Source of the DNA: an uncultured Clostridia bacterium
GTDB taxonomy: Bacteria > Bacillota > Clostridia > Christensenellales > CAG-917
Length of the DNA: 64,000 nucleotides
Direction of reading: 5' to 3'
Assembly: GCA_934254835.1 (NCBI GenBank)
Contig: CAKQMI010000003.1
Coordinates: 1-64,000 of the forward strand
Under the pieces are notes generated by a model that saw only the letters and a program-made list of their open reading frames with translations, was not told where the DNA came from and did not search any database. A program made the translations under genes and the position numbers. Below, one piece after another: positions 50,903 through 59,620 of the stretch. Position 1 is the first letter of the stretch. Every line of letters begins with the position of its first letter.

Positions 50903-52609
50903 TTAGACAATCTCATCGATCATCTCATAGAAGTCCCATTTCAAAACGTCCCAGTATCCGCCGACAGTGCCGTGGTCTGCGATGTACAAGCAGACGGAAC
51001 TGACTTGATTGAACGCTTTGGAAATCTTGCGGTTTTCCAAAACGAATTTGCCATCAATGAGAACGTGTCTTCTGGCTTTGACGTTTTCCAGGGTTTTGCC
51101 GTCCTTATAGTTAAGTCCGCCAACACACGCATTGGTGGGCATTGTGCCGTCGCCGTCGCCGTAAAGAATGGCATTGTGGTCGTAGGAATAATACTCGATA
51201 CTGGTCAGCGGATTATCGTACGCGTGGTTTTTGGTATCCCACATTTCGTACGTAACCTTATTGACCTTGACGGTGTCAGTATCCTGCGTCACGATTTGCA
51301 AACTCTTTTTGGTGTTGTAACCGGTGCCCAAGCAATAAGTCGTTTTGACAAGTTCGGGCGCGAAAACGTTCGCCTCGTCGGCATTGTTTTCCTTGACATA
51401 GAAAGAGTTCCAATACTCGGGAAGGTCTCTCATGCCGGGCTTGAGTTTATCATAGATGCCGTCGACGTCCGGTCTCCAATCGCTGGTGTGCGCCCACGGA
51501 CGCGAGCAATACCATGCATACATATCCGTCACGGGCTTGCCGTCAACGTACACGGGGCTTTCGCCCTCTTTGTAATATTCGGAATCCGCAAAGGTTTGGA
51601 ACGGCAACAACTGCATAACCGATGTCATATTTTGCGCAAGAGGACCTGCGATTTTCTTGACGCCTTCCTTGATTGCGTCGATGCCGAGCACGAGATTGCC
51701 GAGTTTGTCGCCGATTGCGCCGGTGACTGCGTCCGCAACACCGCCCGCGGGATCGTCAAGATAATAGATTGCGTCCAAAGAACCTGCGGTTGCGGGAGAG
51801 AACGCACGATAAGCTTTCACGATTTGGTTGGGACGCTTGACGGCTTCTTGACCGGGATTAATCTTTTCGGCTTCCAACCATCTGTTTTGAAGCAGTGCTA
51901 TGTATCCCGCAACGACGGGACCGCCCATACTGTGCGAGGTAAGAACGACTTCGTCCCAGCCGTTGGTTTTGATGAACTGATCCAAAAGTTCGGAGTTTCT
52001 TCTGTTGTCCCAACGCCAGTCGTAGTTGAAAACGACGACGTCCCAGCCGAGTTTCTCATATCTTGCTTTGAGGTCGAGGCACTGCTGACGATACGTTGCG
52101 ATTGCGCCGTACTGAATTTTTTCTCCGCCGGTGTACGCGCCGTATCCGTCGATGATCTTGCCTTCCTCATTCCAGAAAGTGGCTTTGTAGTTGCCGTCCT
52201 CTGTGGTGGGCAGTACGTTTGCGGGACGCAGGTTGGGGTTGTTGCTTTCGCCCTGCTCGTTCAGCGTGATTTGCCACAAAAAGTTTTTGGTGCCCTCTTT
52301 ATACTTCAATACTCCGCCGATTAGGTCGAACGTCGTGCTGTCGGTAAGCACCGACATAACAAGCCCCAACATATCCCCGCCCGGAAACACTTGTTGGAAA
52401 TAGACGCCCTCTGCAACGGGGTCCCAAACCGACTCGTTCGTCTCTTTGTCGTAAAGACCGCCCGACAACAACGCCGTACAAATGACAACGGCTTTTTTGT
52501 TCTTCGCCGAATTCTGCGATGAATCGTCGCACGCCGTCAGAACGCCAAGGCTCAGAACCGCCATCACGACAACCAGCAGAATTACGATTAATTTCTTTCT
52601 CGCCTTCAT
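50903..52609 (-). CDS. LCAT-like acyltransferase/lipase, lipoprotein
   Basis: A 568-residue exported lipoprotein: the signal peptide ends in the lipobox LTAC, cysteine near residue 25. It has an alpha/beta-hydrolase fold of the lecithin:cholesterol acyltransferase type: an N-terminal VICTALLSGGLYD oxyanion strand, the nucleophile elbow VLTSHSMGG near residue 225, and a C-terminal DGTMPTNACVGG plus a final histidine region (ADHGTVGGY). It probably hydrolyses or transfers acyl chains of phospholipids or sterol esters at the cell surface. A GGAGG site sets the start; a promoter (TTGTTA-17-TATTAT) lies upstream. Single gene. Confidence 0.88.
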   Translation of the reverse strand: MKARKKLIVILLVVVMAVLSLGVLTACDDSSQNSAKNKKAVVICTALLSGGLYDKETNESVWDPVAEGVYFQQVFPGGDMLGLVMSVLTDSTTFDLIGGVLKYKEGTKNFLWQITLNEQGESNNPNLRPANVLPTTEDGNYKATFWNEEGKIIDGYGAYTGGEKIQYGAIATYRQQCLDLKARYEKLGWDVVVFNYDWRWDNRRNSELLDQFIKTNGWDEVVLTSHSMGGPVVAGYIALLQNRWLEAEKINPGQEAVKRPNQIVKAYRAFSPATAGSLDAIYYLDDPAGGVADAVTGAIGDKLGNLVLGIDAIKEGVKKIAGPLAQNMTSVMQLLPFQTFADSEYYKEGESPVYVDGKPVTDMYAWYCSRPWAHTSDWRPDVDGIYDKLKPGMRDLPEYWNSFYVKENNADEANVFAPELVKTTYCLGTGYNTKKSLQIVTQDTDTVKVNKVTYEMWDTKNHAYDNPLTSIEYYSYDHNAILYGDGDGTMPTNACVGGLNYKDGKTLENVKARRHVLIDGKFVLENRKISKAFNQVSSVCLYIADHGTVGGYWDVLKWDFYEMIDEIV

Positions 52610-52651
52610 AGTTTCCTCCTCAAAAGGGGACAATAACCCTTATACACTACT

Positions 52652-52680
52652 ATAATAACATTACTTTTTGAAAATAACAA
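52652..52680 (-). promoter_or_regulatory. Promoter of the LCAT-like gene
   Basis: TTGTTA (52675-52680), 17 bases, TATTAT (52652-52657) on the minus strand. Confidence 0.6.
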
Positions 52681-52728
52681 GAACTTTATCAACAATTGTT
52701 TTTCCCCCACCCCCAAAAAATCCAAAGA

Positions 52729-52764
52729 AAAACGGCAATTCCGCCGTTTCGGAATTGCCGTTTT
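52729..52764 (-). terminator. Terminator of the XRE-lipoprotein operon
   Basis: A strong ACGGCAATTCC/GGAATTGCCGT stem followed by TTTTTC on the minus strand. Confidence 0.85.
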
Positions 52765-52799
52765 GTATGTTTTAATTATTATTGAAGTTCCGTAAAAAA

Positions 52800-54617
52800 T
52801 TACAAAATATAGAATTTTGCATTGTTAAGTCCGATACCTCCAATTGACGTTGCGACATCCTTTGGAGCTTCATATTTTTGAGCGTCGGACAATTTCTCGT
52901 TGATTTTCAAAACTATCTCGTTTGTCAACACGATATTTCTTTCCGTATACTCGCCATCGGTCGGGCAGTAACGGATTTCTGTTTTGATGTTTATCGACAC
53001 AATCGCGCCGTCCTTCATTTCGATAACCATTTCCGACTCGTCTATTTGATTTTGTTCCGCATTGAAATAATTCTCGACGTCTGTGATTTTATTGGTCGGA
53101 TTTGAGTTTATAACGCTTGTTATTTTACCTTGAACGCCGTGCGTTGCGCTATTGTTGAGATAGATATAATACAAAACCTTGCCGTCTTTTTCGACTTTCT
53201 TTATGCAATCTACGTCAGAAGCGTTTGCTTTTGCAACAGCCATAAGATAATCGAATTGTCCGTCCGCACTTATCCCTTCAAGCTTCTCGTTGGTATTTGT
53301 ACCCTTTCTCGAAATACGATAAACTTCGCCCGTTTTGATATTTCCGATAGTAAATTTAAATTTATCTTTATCATCGGTATCCGTATGTGCATTGTAAACA
53401 AAGGAATGGTTAAAATCAACTCTTCCCGTGTCGGCATCCGTGTTTTTATACATTCTCGCAACATACTTGTCCACAGTGGCGTTTATATTCCACGCCGGAT
53501 CAAATTCATTTTTCGCTTCTAAATCAATGGAATAAGCATTTGAATTTTTCAAATCGGCAATGGCATTTTCAATTGTTGACATTTCTCTTTCAACTGCCTC
53601 TCTTTCGGTAATTAGACCTGCTACGGACGGGATAACTACTTCTGTCGAATTCGCCTTTTGCAAATATGTAAGTTTAAATTGAACATTGACACCTTTAACA
53701 GGGAACGAAATATCCGCGCTTAATTTGAAGTCGACAAGCTTTTTATCGTTTCCAATATTGAAGTATAAGGATACGCCCATCGGATTGGAAAATGCTACGC
53801 CTTTCAAGTCTACTTTCGTTCCGAGTTTTTCCAACACAGAGAGTAATTTTGACACTATAGAATTGTTCGAATGAAGTCCTATCGTCGCAACGTATTTATA
53901 ATCTGTACGTCCCGACAGCGCGATTTTTTTAACGTTATCTTCTTTAAGCGCATTGATAAGCGATACAAACGGAATGTTTATAAGATTGAGTTCCTCGTCT
54001 TCGGCAGGAATAATCGCTGTTTTTTTGACTTCTCCTTTATCGTTTGCAACGACTTTAACTTTCGCATCGTTTTGAGTGTAGATATATTCCGTTGAATCGA
54101 CAAGCAAAAGACCGCTTGTTTGACGCCAGAATTTGATTTCACCGGTATCTTGATTATATCTATACTTCCCGTCATAATTGGCGTTTGCCGTTTGCGTGAT
54201 ACCTAACGCATCAACAGTGCCAGCAAGATTCAGATAAAAATCATAGTTTTGAACCTTGTCGTTTTTTGCAAGTGTTCGTGCGGAAACCAGCAATTTCGCA
54301 CTCGGCATAACAATCATTTTTGCATTTAATGTCTTTGGGTTATAACCATCTTTTGACACTGTTACTGTTGCATTGTATTCGCCGATTTCGGTTGCGGTAT
54401 TGTTATCATACTCAATCGTTGCCCCAGCCGGTGCACCTTTAACCTCGATTTTGTGTTCGGTTCCGTCATACTCGAACGTTGCATCTTCAAAAGTCAGGTT
54501 GTCAAATGACGCCAGACCTTTTGTTCCGCCACCCTTGTCGCCGCAGGCAACGAGCATCATCATCACCAAAACGGCAATGACAAGAGTTACAAAGAATAAA
54601 ATCGGTTTTCTTTTCAT
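52800..54617 (-). CDS. Lipoprotein with an MBG/Ig-like N-terminal domain, unknown function
   Basis: A 605-residue lipoprotein with signal peptide and lipobox (MLVAC, cysteine near residue 25). Residues 38-105 form an MBG-type Ig-like repeat (TFEYDGTEHKIEVKGAPAGATIEYDNN), followed by a large region with repeated beta-strand patterns and many Asn, Lys and Asp but no known motif. It starts within the XRE gene by a four-base overlap (ATGA), so the two are co-translated. The region is AT-richer than its neighbours and has different codon use, suggesting transfer. No function can be given. Confidence 0.75.
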   Translation of the reverse strand: MKRKPILFFVTLVIAVLVMMMLVACGDKGGGTKGLASFDNLTFEDATFEYDGTEHKIEVKGAPAGATIEYDNNTATEIGEYNATVTVSKDGYNPKTLNAKMIVMPSAKLLVSARTLAKNDKVQNYDFYLNLAGTVDALGITQTANANYDGKYRYNQDTGEIKFWRQTSGLLLVDSTEYIYTQNDAKVKVVANDKGEVKKTAIIPAEDEELNLINIPFVSLINALKEDNVKKIALSGRTDYKYVATIGLHSNNSIVSKLLSVLEKLGTKVDLKGVAFSNPMGVSLYFNIGNDKKLVDFKLSADISFPVKGVNVQFKLTYLQKANSTEVVIPSVAGLITEREAVEREMSTIENAIADLKNSNAYSIDLEAKNEFDPAWNINATVDKYVARMYKNTDADTGRVDFNHSFVYNAHTDTDDKDKFKFTIGNIKTGEVYRISRKGTNTNEKLEGISADGQFDYLMAVAKANASDVDCIKKVEKDGKVLYYIYLNNSATHGVQGKITSVINSNPTNKITDVENYFNAEQNQIDESEMVIEMKDGAIVSINIKTEIRYCPTDGEYTERNIVLTNEIVLKINEKLSDAQKYEAPKDVATSIGGIGLNNAKFYIL

Positions 54618-55522
54618 TTTGTTTCTCCCATAATATTTTTTATTTGTTTATTTATTTTCGATATTGTAAACGGGTACGAAAACGGCGCAACGATAACGCC
54701 GACACCGACGCCGATAAAGAATAACAATACGCCCAGTAAAAATCCCAAGATTGCAAAGCCGATTTTTGCGACTACTAAAAACGCAAGTCCGCCCAAGTCC
54801 AACGAGAATATTATCCCCGGAAGTCTAATGGGACGCGTCACAAACCACACCAAAATCTCGGGTATCGGTCCTTCGTCCAAAATGACTTCCGAAACAAAGG
54901 CGAACGCCCCGTAAATCATAAATATTGAAAACGGGATAAATATCCCGAGATATTCGTTGAACTCACCGCTTGCCATCAATATAATATTGAATATCAATAC
55001 CAAAGCGGTAACGATACTTCCCCAAATTATGCTTTTACGTTTTTTCTTTTTGACGTCTTTTGCTTTATTTTCTTTGTTTTGTTGCGCAATTTCCGCTTTC
55101 TTTGCATCGATTGCCTTTTGCGCTTCATAACATTTTCTGCACAACACTTTCGGCGCAATCATACCCGCATTGTCCATTGTGACGATTGTCCCGCACGAAA
55201 CGCAATATCCGATTGTATTCGCCTGATTTTGCTTGACGGCATTTTCGACAGCGGTTGCAATTTGCTCGGACACAACAGCCTCTGTCTCTTGTCCGTCCGA
55301 TACGGTTTTGTCGTCCGCGGTTTCATGATTGATATCCAAAAAATCATCAATTGATATCTTGAATATGTAACTAATCTTTTTGATGGTTGATAAATCGGGC
55401 TCGGCTAAGTTGTGCTCCCATTTGGAAACCGCTTGCGCGCTTACGTTCAGCGCCTCACCAAGCTGTGTTTGCGTCATATTTGCGTTTTTGCGTAATTGCG
55501 TTATCTTTTGTCCATAAGTCAT
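54614..55522 (-). CDS. XRE-type regulator with zinc ribbon and membrane domain
   Basis: A 302-residue protein with three parts: an XRE helix-turn-helix (residues 1-60, ITQLRKNANMTQTQLGEALNVSAQAVSKWEHN), a zinc-ribbon-like pair of cysteines (YCVSCG near 108 and CRKCYEA near 130), and about four C-terminal membrane helices (IWGSIVTALVLIFNIILM; IFIPFSIFMIYGAFAFVSEVI). It would be a DNA-binding protein tethered to the membrane. A GGAGG site and a perfect promoter precede the start, with a TCAAC/GTTGA dyad just upstream of the -35 as a possible operator. It overlaps the lipoprotein gene by four bases, so it may sense that partner. Confidence 0.87.
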   Translation of the reverse strand: MTYGQKITQLRKNANMTQTQLGEALNVSAQAVSKWEHNLAEPDLSTIKKISYIFKISIDDFLDINHETADDKTVSDGQETEAVVSEQIATAVENAVKQNQANTIGYCVSCGTIVTMDNAGMIAPKVLCRKCYEAQKAIDAKKAEIAQQNKENKAKDVKKKKRKSIIWGSIVTALVLIFNIILMASGEFNEYLGIFIPFSIFMIYGAFAFVSEVILDEGPIPEILVWFVTRPIRLPGIIFSLDLGGLAFLVVAKIGFAILGFLLGVLLFFIGVGVGVIVAPFSYPFTISKINKQIKNIMGETK

Positions 55523-55542
55523 ACAGCCACCTCCATATTTGA

Positions 55543-55571
55543 ATTATATGTGATTAAACCGATGGTTGCAA
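55543..55571 (-). promoter_or_regulatory. Promoter of the XRE-lipoprotein operon
   Basis: TTGCAA (55566-55571), 17 bases, TATAAT (55543-55548) on the minus strand. Confidence 0.8.
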
Positions 55572-55967
55572 ACGGAGAGGCTCAACCAAAAGTTGAATTG
55601 CTAGAAATTAAGTTGAGTTGATTACATTGCCACAAAAATATGACGAAAAATCGACAATTTTTCAGCGTTTATTCGGCTATTTCGGTACAAAAAATTAAGA
55701 GATATATAACAAGAGCCTTATGCTAAAAGTTTACCCCCCCCCCGTATTTTGTCAAGCTGTTTTTTTATACGCTTCGGCAACCTTATAACCGCCAACGTTG
55801 CAAAAGCCGAGCGGATAAGGAAAATTTGAATTAAATCGTTTTGGAAAATAAAATAATCAACCACAAAAAAAGCGCGGATCGGCGGGGGATTTGCGATTCG
55901 CGCGGGTAAGTTTTAATTTGGTTTTTATGCGGATTTTGACGCGGATTTTGATGCGGTGTGCGGTTTT
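55572..55967. other. AT-rich intergenic stretch with operator-like dyad, poly-C tract and terminator
   Basis: No gene is seen. A TCAAC-caaaa-GTTGA dyad (55582-55596) lies above the XRE -35 box. A run of ten C (55734-55743) interrupts AT-rich DNA; it is in no reading frame, so phase variation is not indicated. A hairpin with GCGCG/CGCGC and TTTTTTT (55865-55903) ends the ABC exporter operon on the minus strand. Confidence 0.55.
55865..55903 (-). terminator. Terminator of the ABC exporter operon
   Basis: A GCGCG-ATCG/CGAT-CGCGC stem with small bulges and TTTTTTT on the minus strand. Confidence 0.65.
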
Positions 55968-57764
55968 TTAAGAAAAATTGTATTGAGCGTTATAGATTTC
56001 GGCGTAAAAACCGTTCTTTGAAAGCAATTCGTTGTGCGTGCCCGTTTCGACGACGTCGCCGTTTTTGATGACCAAAATTTTGTCGGCGTTGACGATTGTC
56101 GAAAGTCGGTGGGCGATGACGAAACTCGTTTTTTCTTTCATAAGCCTATCCATTGCGCCCTGTATCAAAAGTTCGGTGCGGGTATCGACGGAACTTGTCG
56201 CCTCGTCCAGAATAAGAAGCGGTCTGTCCGACAAAAACGCTCTTGCAATCGTCAGCAACTGTTTTTGCCCGCCCGAAAGGTTGGTCAGCGACTCGTTGAC
56301 TACCGTGTCGTAGCCGTCGGGGAGCATTCGTATAAACCCGTCGGCGTGGGCGGATTTTGAGGCGTTGACGACCTCTTCGCGAGTGACGTTGTCTTTGCCG
56401 TAGGCGATGTTGTCGTAAATGGTACCGCCGAAAAGCCAAGTGTCTTGAAGCACCATCGAAAAGCAATTTCGGACGCTCTCGCGCGAAACTTTGCCGGTAT
56501 CGACGCCGTCGATTTTTATAGTGCCTCTGTCCGCGTCGTAAAACCTCATCAAAAGGTTGACTATGGTGGTTTTGCCCGCGCCGGTAGGTCCGACGATTGC
56601 GATTTTTTGCCCCTTTTCGACGTGGATATTCAGGTCTTTGATAAGCGGATTTTCGGGATTGTACGAAAACGCGACGTGCTCGAAATCGACAACGCCCTCA
56701 ACTTTTCTTGGCATATCGCCCGTTCGCACTTCCATCTCGGGTTCGTCCAGCACCTCGTACACCCTTTTCGACGCGGACGCAACCCTTTGCATACTGCTTA
56801 TCGCGCCTGCGATTCTTTCAAGTGGCGAACTGAACATTTTGGCGTAAATGACGACGGCGATTATGTCCGCGACGCTCACTGCGCCCCCTCCGATTTTCAC
56901 GCCCTCGATTGCAAAGTACGCGCCGATAAGACAAATCGCAACGTAGGCGATATTGTTGGTCAGCGACACGACGGGAGCGATTATCGACGACAAGAACGTC
57001 GCCCTCTCTTCCGCCTTGCACATTTCGTCGTTAAAGCGCGCGTGCTTTTCTTCCTGCTGATTTTCGAGGTTATAACTCTTTATGGTCTGATAGCCCGAAT
57101 AGGTTTCTTCGACAACTTGATAGATGTCACCCGATGCCTTGAACATAGTGTCGTAACAAGGCTCGCTCTTTCTTGCGATGACGTACGAAACGATGACCGA
57201 CAACGGCACAAACGCAATCACAATCAGCGCAAACACCCAGTTTATCGTGAAAATCATAACTGTAATCGTCAGAAGTTGCAAAATGCCCATCAACAGCGTT
57301 TCGACGATACTATGTATGCTGTTGCCCATTTGCGACACGTCGCCGGTCATACGATCCAACAGTTGTCCCGCCTCGGTTTTGTCAACGTAGGACACCGGCA
57401 AAAACTTGATTTTCGTCGACATATCCATGCGAAGTCCCGCCGTGAAGTGCATACTGACAATCTTGTTGGACGCCAGCATTTCGACGTAATGCAAGATGGA
57501 ATACAGCGTGTAAATGACGATGAGAATTATCAGCGAATTTTTGATTTGTCCGACAAGGTCACCCTCACCGCCGTATGCGTTTATGACGTCCAAAGCGTCC
57601 GACAAGAACTTGGGTGCGGCGATATTGACAGCCATCGTGAGCGCGCTCAAAACGCACACCAGCACCATGCCCCACTTAATTCTGCCTATTTCTTTTATCA
57701 GGCGCAAGATGATATTTTTCGTCTCCGACCTGCTCAATTTATCTGCATCGCTGAAACGTTTCAT
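55968..57764 (-). CDS. ABC exporter half-transporter with canonical nucleotide site
   Basis: A 598-residue type IV ABC exporter: six N-terminal membrane helices (residues 20-330) and a C-terminal ATPase. Walker A VGPTGAGKTT near residue 375, signature NLSGGQKQ, Walker B LLILDEATSSVD with the catalytic glutamate, and H-loop VIAHRLST are all consensus. It pairs with the upstream gene, which has the degenerate site, to form a heterodimer. The start at 57764 has a GGAGG site and overlaps the upstream stop by four bases; the longer frame from 57827 is rejected. Substrate is probably a drug or lipid-like compound, by family. Confidence 0.92.
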   Translation of the reverse strand: MKRFSDADKLSRSETKNIILRLIKEIGRIKWGMVLVCVLSALTMAVNIAAPKFLSDALDVINAYGGEGDLVGQIKNSLIILIVIYTLYSILHYVEMLASNKIVSMHFTAGLRMDMSTKIKFLPVSYVDKTEAGQLLDRMTGDVSQMGNSIHSIVETLLMGILQLLTITVMIFTINWVFALIVIAFVPLSVIVSYVIARKSEPCYDTMFKASGDIYQVVEETYSGYQTIKSYNLENQQEEKHARFNDEMCKAEERATFLSSIIAPVVSLTNNIAYVAICLIGAYFAIEGVKIGGGAVSVADIIAVVIYAKMFSSPLERIAGAISSMQRVASASKRVYEVLDEPEMEVRTGDMPRKVEGVVDFEHVAFSYNPENPLIKDLNIHVEKGQKIAIVGPTGAGKTTIVNLLMRFYDADRGTIKIDGVDTGKVSRESVRNCFSMVLQDTWLFGGTIYDNIAYGKDNVTREEVVNASKSAHADGFIRMLPDGYDTVVNESLTNLSGGQKQLLTIARAFLSDRPLLILDEATSSVDTRTELLIQGAMDRLMKEKTSFVIAHRLSTIVNADKILVIKNGDVVETGTHNELLSKNGFYAEIYNAQYNFS

Positions 57765-59497
57765 ACCGCGCCTCCTTCGACGTGTTGTCCCGTTTGCGAC
57801 TCGTAAATTTCGCGGTATTGTCTGCACGACGCAAGCAAGTCCTTATGCCTGCCTTGCCCAACGATTTTCCCTTCGTCCAAGACGTAGATTTTGTCGGCGG
57901 ACGACGCCGTGGACGCGCGTTGCGTCATCACGATTTTCGTGCGACCTGCAAGTTTTTCGTCCAAGTTTTTCTTGACGCGGGCTTCCGTCAAAAAGTCGAG
58001 TGCCGAAAAACTGTCGTCGAAAAGGTAAATCGAGCCGTTTTTCAGCATCGCTCTTGCAATCGACAAGCGTTGTTTCTGCCCGCCCGACAGGTTACTGCCC
58101 CCGCTCAAAATTTCGTAGTCGAGCCCCGTTTCGAGGTTGTCGACAAAGCCTTTCAACTCGGCGGTTTTCAAGGCGTCCAAGACTTCCTCGTCGTCGGCGT
58201 CCGAAAACGACATTCTGACGTTACTGCCGATTGTTCCGGAAAATATGGTGGCGTTTTGCAAGACGCACGTCACGTTGTTGCGCACGCGCTTACCGCTGAT
58301 GTTTTCGGTGTTTTCGCCGTCGAAAGCAATCTCACCCGAAGTCGGGTTGAAAAACTTCATAATAAGTTTGACAATACTGCTTTTTCCACTGCCCGTACCG
58401 CCGATGAACGCGACCTTTTCGCCGGGTGCAATTTCAAACGACACGTCGCTTAATGCATTTTCCGACGCACCCTCGTATCTGAAATCGACGTGCGAAAAAG
58501 TAAGTCCGCCAAAAAAAGCGGGTTTATTTTCGTCGTCGGGTTCGTTTGTGACTTCCGTTTCAAGTATCTCGTTTATGCGCCTGCTGTTGACGGCGACTTT
58601 CGGCAAAAACGCCAGCATCATCGCAAACATCATTATACCGTTCATAACCAGCGCGACGTACTGCACGATTGCGATAATGTCCGCCCCCGTGACCGCCGAT
58701 TTTCCGCCCTGCATCAGTTTTGCGCCGACGTACAGAATAAGCACCGTCACAAGGTTGAGCCCCAACAGAATTATGGGCGTAAGCATACCCATATTGACGT
58801 TTGCTTTTATGATATTTTCAGCCATTACCCGCGTGGCGACGTTGGCGCGTTCGCACTCTTTGTCCTCGCGATTGAACGCTCTGATGACGCGGATGCCCGT
58901 CAATCTTTCGCGGATAATGCTGTTTTGTTTGTCGATATACTCGTCGCTCTTTTCCCAAAGTGGCATAATGCGCCTGACGACAAAATACAATATCGCCACC
59001 ACCACGGGGACGAAAGTAAACATTATGAGCGCAAGCCACGGATCGGCAAGGAACGCCAGCGCGCTTCCGCCGAATACCAAAATGGGAATGCCGATTACGC
59101 CCTGCATAAGCATGGCGGCGCACTCTTCCAACAGCCAAATGTCGTTGGTGCTTCTCGTGATGAGCGCGCCCGTGCCCCAGTGATTGAGTTGGTCGGGATT
59201 GAGGGTGTTGACTTTTTTGAAAATTACTTCGCGCAGGGTTTTGGAATATCTGCTTATCACGCCCGACGAAACCTTGTACGACACTATGCCGACGACAAGT
59301 CCCAAAAGCGACGTCGCAAGCATAATCGCCGAGCAAATCAGCGTGACTTTCATGTTTTGACCGCCGATGCCGTACTCCACTATGTAACTCATAAGATACG
59401 GCAACGCAAGACTTGACGCCGAGGTTATCAGCGTCAAAAATACGACCAAAACTATTCTGCCCGCGTCGGGCTTCAAAAGCCGAAGTAACTTGAACAT
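57761..59497 (-). CDS. ABC exporter half-transporter with degenerate nucleotide site
   Basis: A 578-residue partner exporter with six membrane helices and an ATPase domain. Walker A FIGGTGSGKSS near residue 361 and NLSGGQKQRLS are intact. However, Walker B ends in LFDDSFSALD, with Asp in place of the catalytic Glu, and the H-loop histidine is replaced by Gln (MTQRAST). This is the known pattern of heterodimeric exporters such as TM287/288, where one ATP site does not turn over. No ribosome site is found; the -10 box lies eight bases before the ATG at 59497, so the mRNA is probably leaderless. Confidence 0.92.
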   Translation of the reverse strand: MFKLLRLLKPDAGRIVLVVFLTLITSASSLALPYLMSYIVEYGIGGQNMKVTLICSAIMLATSLLGLVVGIVSYKVSSGVISRYSKTLREVIFKKVNTLNPDQLNHWGTGALITRSTNDIWLLEECAAMLMQGVIGIPILVFGGSALAFLADPWLALIMFTFVPVVVAILYFVVRRIMPLWEKSDEYIDKQNSIIRERLTGIRVIRAFNREDKECERANVATRVMAENIIKANVNMGMLTPIILLGLNLVTVLILYVGAKLMQGGKSAVTGADIIAIVQYVALVMNGIMMFAMMLAFLPKVAVNSRRINEILETEVTNEPDDENKPAFFGGLTFSHVDFRYEGASENALSDVSFEIAPGEKVAFIGGTGSGKSSIVKLIMKFFNPTSGEIAFDGENTENISGKRVRNNVTCVLQNATIFSGTIGSNVRMSFSDADDEEVLDALKTAELKGFVDNLETGLDYEILSGGSNLSGGQKQRLSIARAMLKNGSIYLFDDSFSALDFLTEARVKKNLDEKLAGRTKIVMTQRASTASSADKIYVLDEGKIVGQGRHKDLLASCRQYREIYESQTGQHVEGGAV

Positions 59498-59505
59498 ACT
59501 TTGAG

Positions 59506-59511
59506 ATTATA
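59506..59511 (-). promoter_or_regulatory. Extended -10 promoter of the ABC exporter operon
   Basis: TGGTATAAT, an extended -10, lies on the minus strand eight bases before the start codon. The -35 region (GTGAAA at a 17-base distance) is poor. Confidence 0.6.
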
Positions 59512-59571
59512 CCATAACGCCCATAACTTTCACGCGCGTATAGATTACTAAACAAAGTTTTTGATAAAATT

Positions 59572-59598
59572 AAAATCCGCCTTGTTCAGGCGGATTTT
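59572..59598 (-). terminator. Terminator of the YfcC-type gene
   Basis: An AAAATCCGCC/GGCGGATTTT stem with T residues on the minus strand. Confidence 0.8.
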
Positions 59599-59620
59599 CG
59601 GGTGAATATCGTTTTTCTTT

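Noticed and set aside
55734..55743. Phase-variable poly-C tract
   Set aside because: The ten-C run lies in no reading frame and not between -35 and -10 boxes; an assembly or sequencing effect is as likely.
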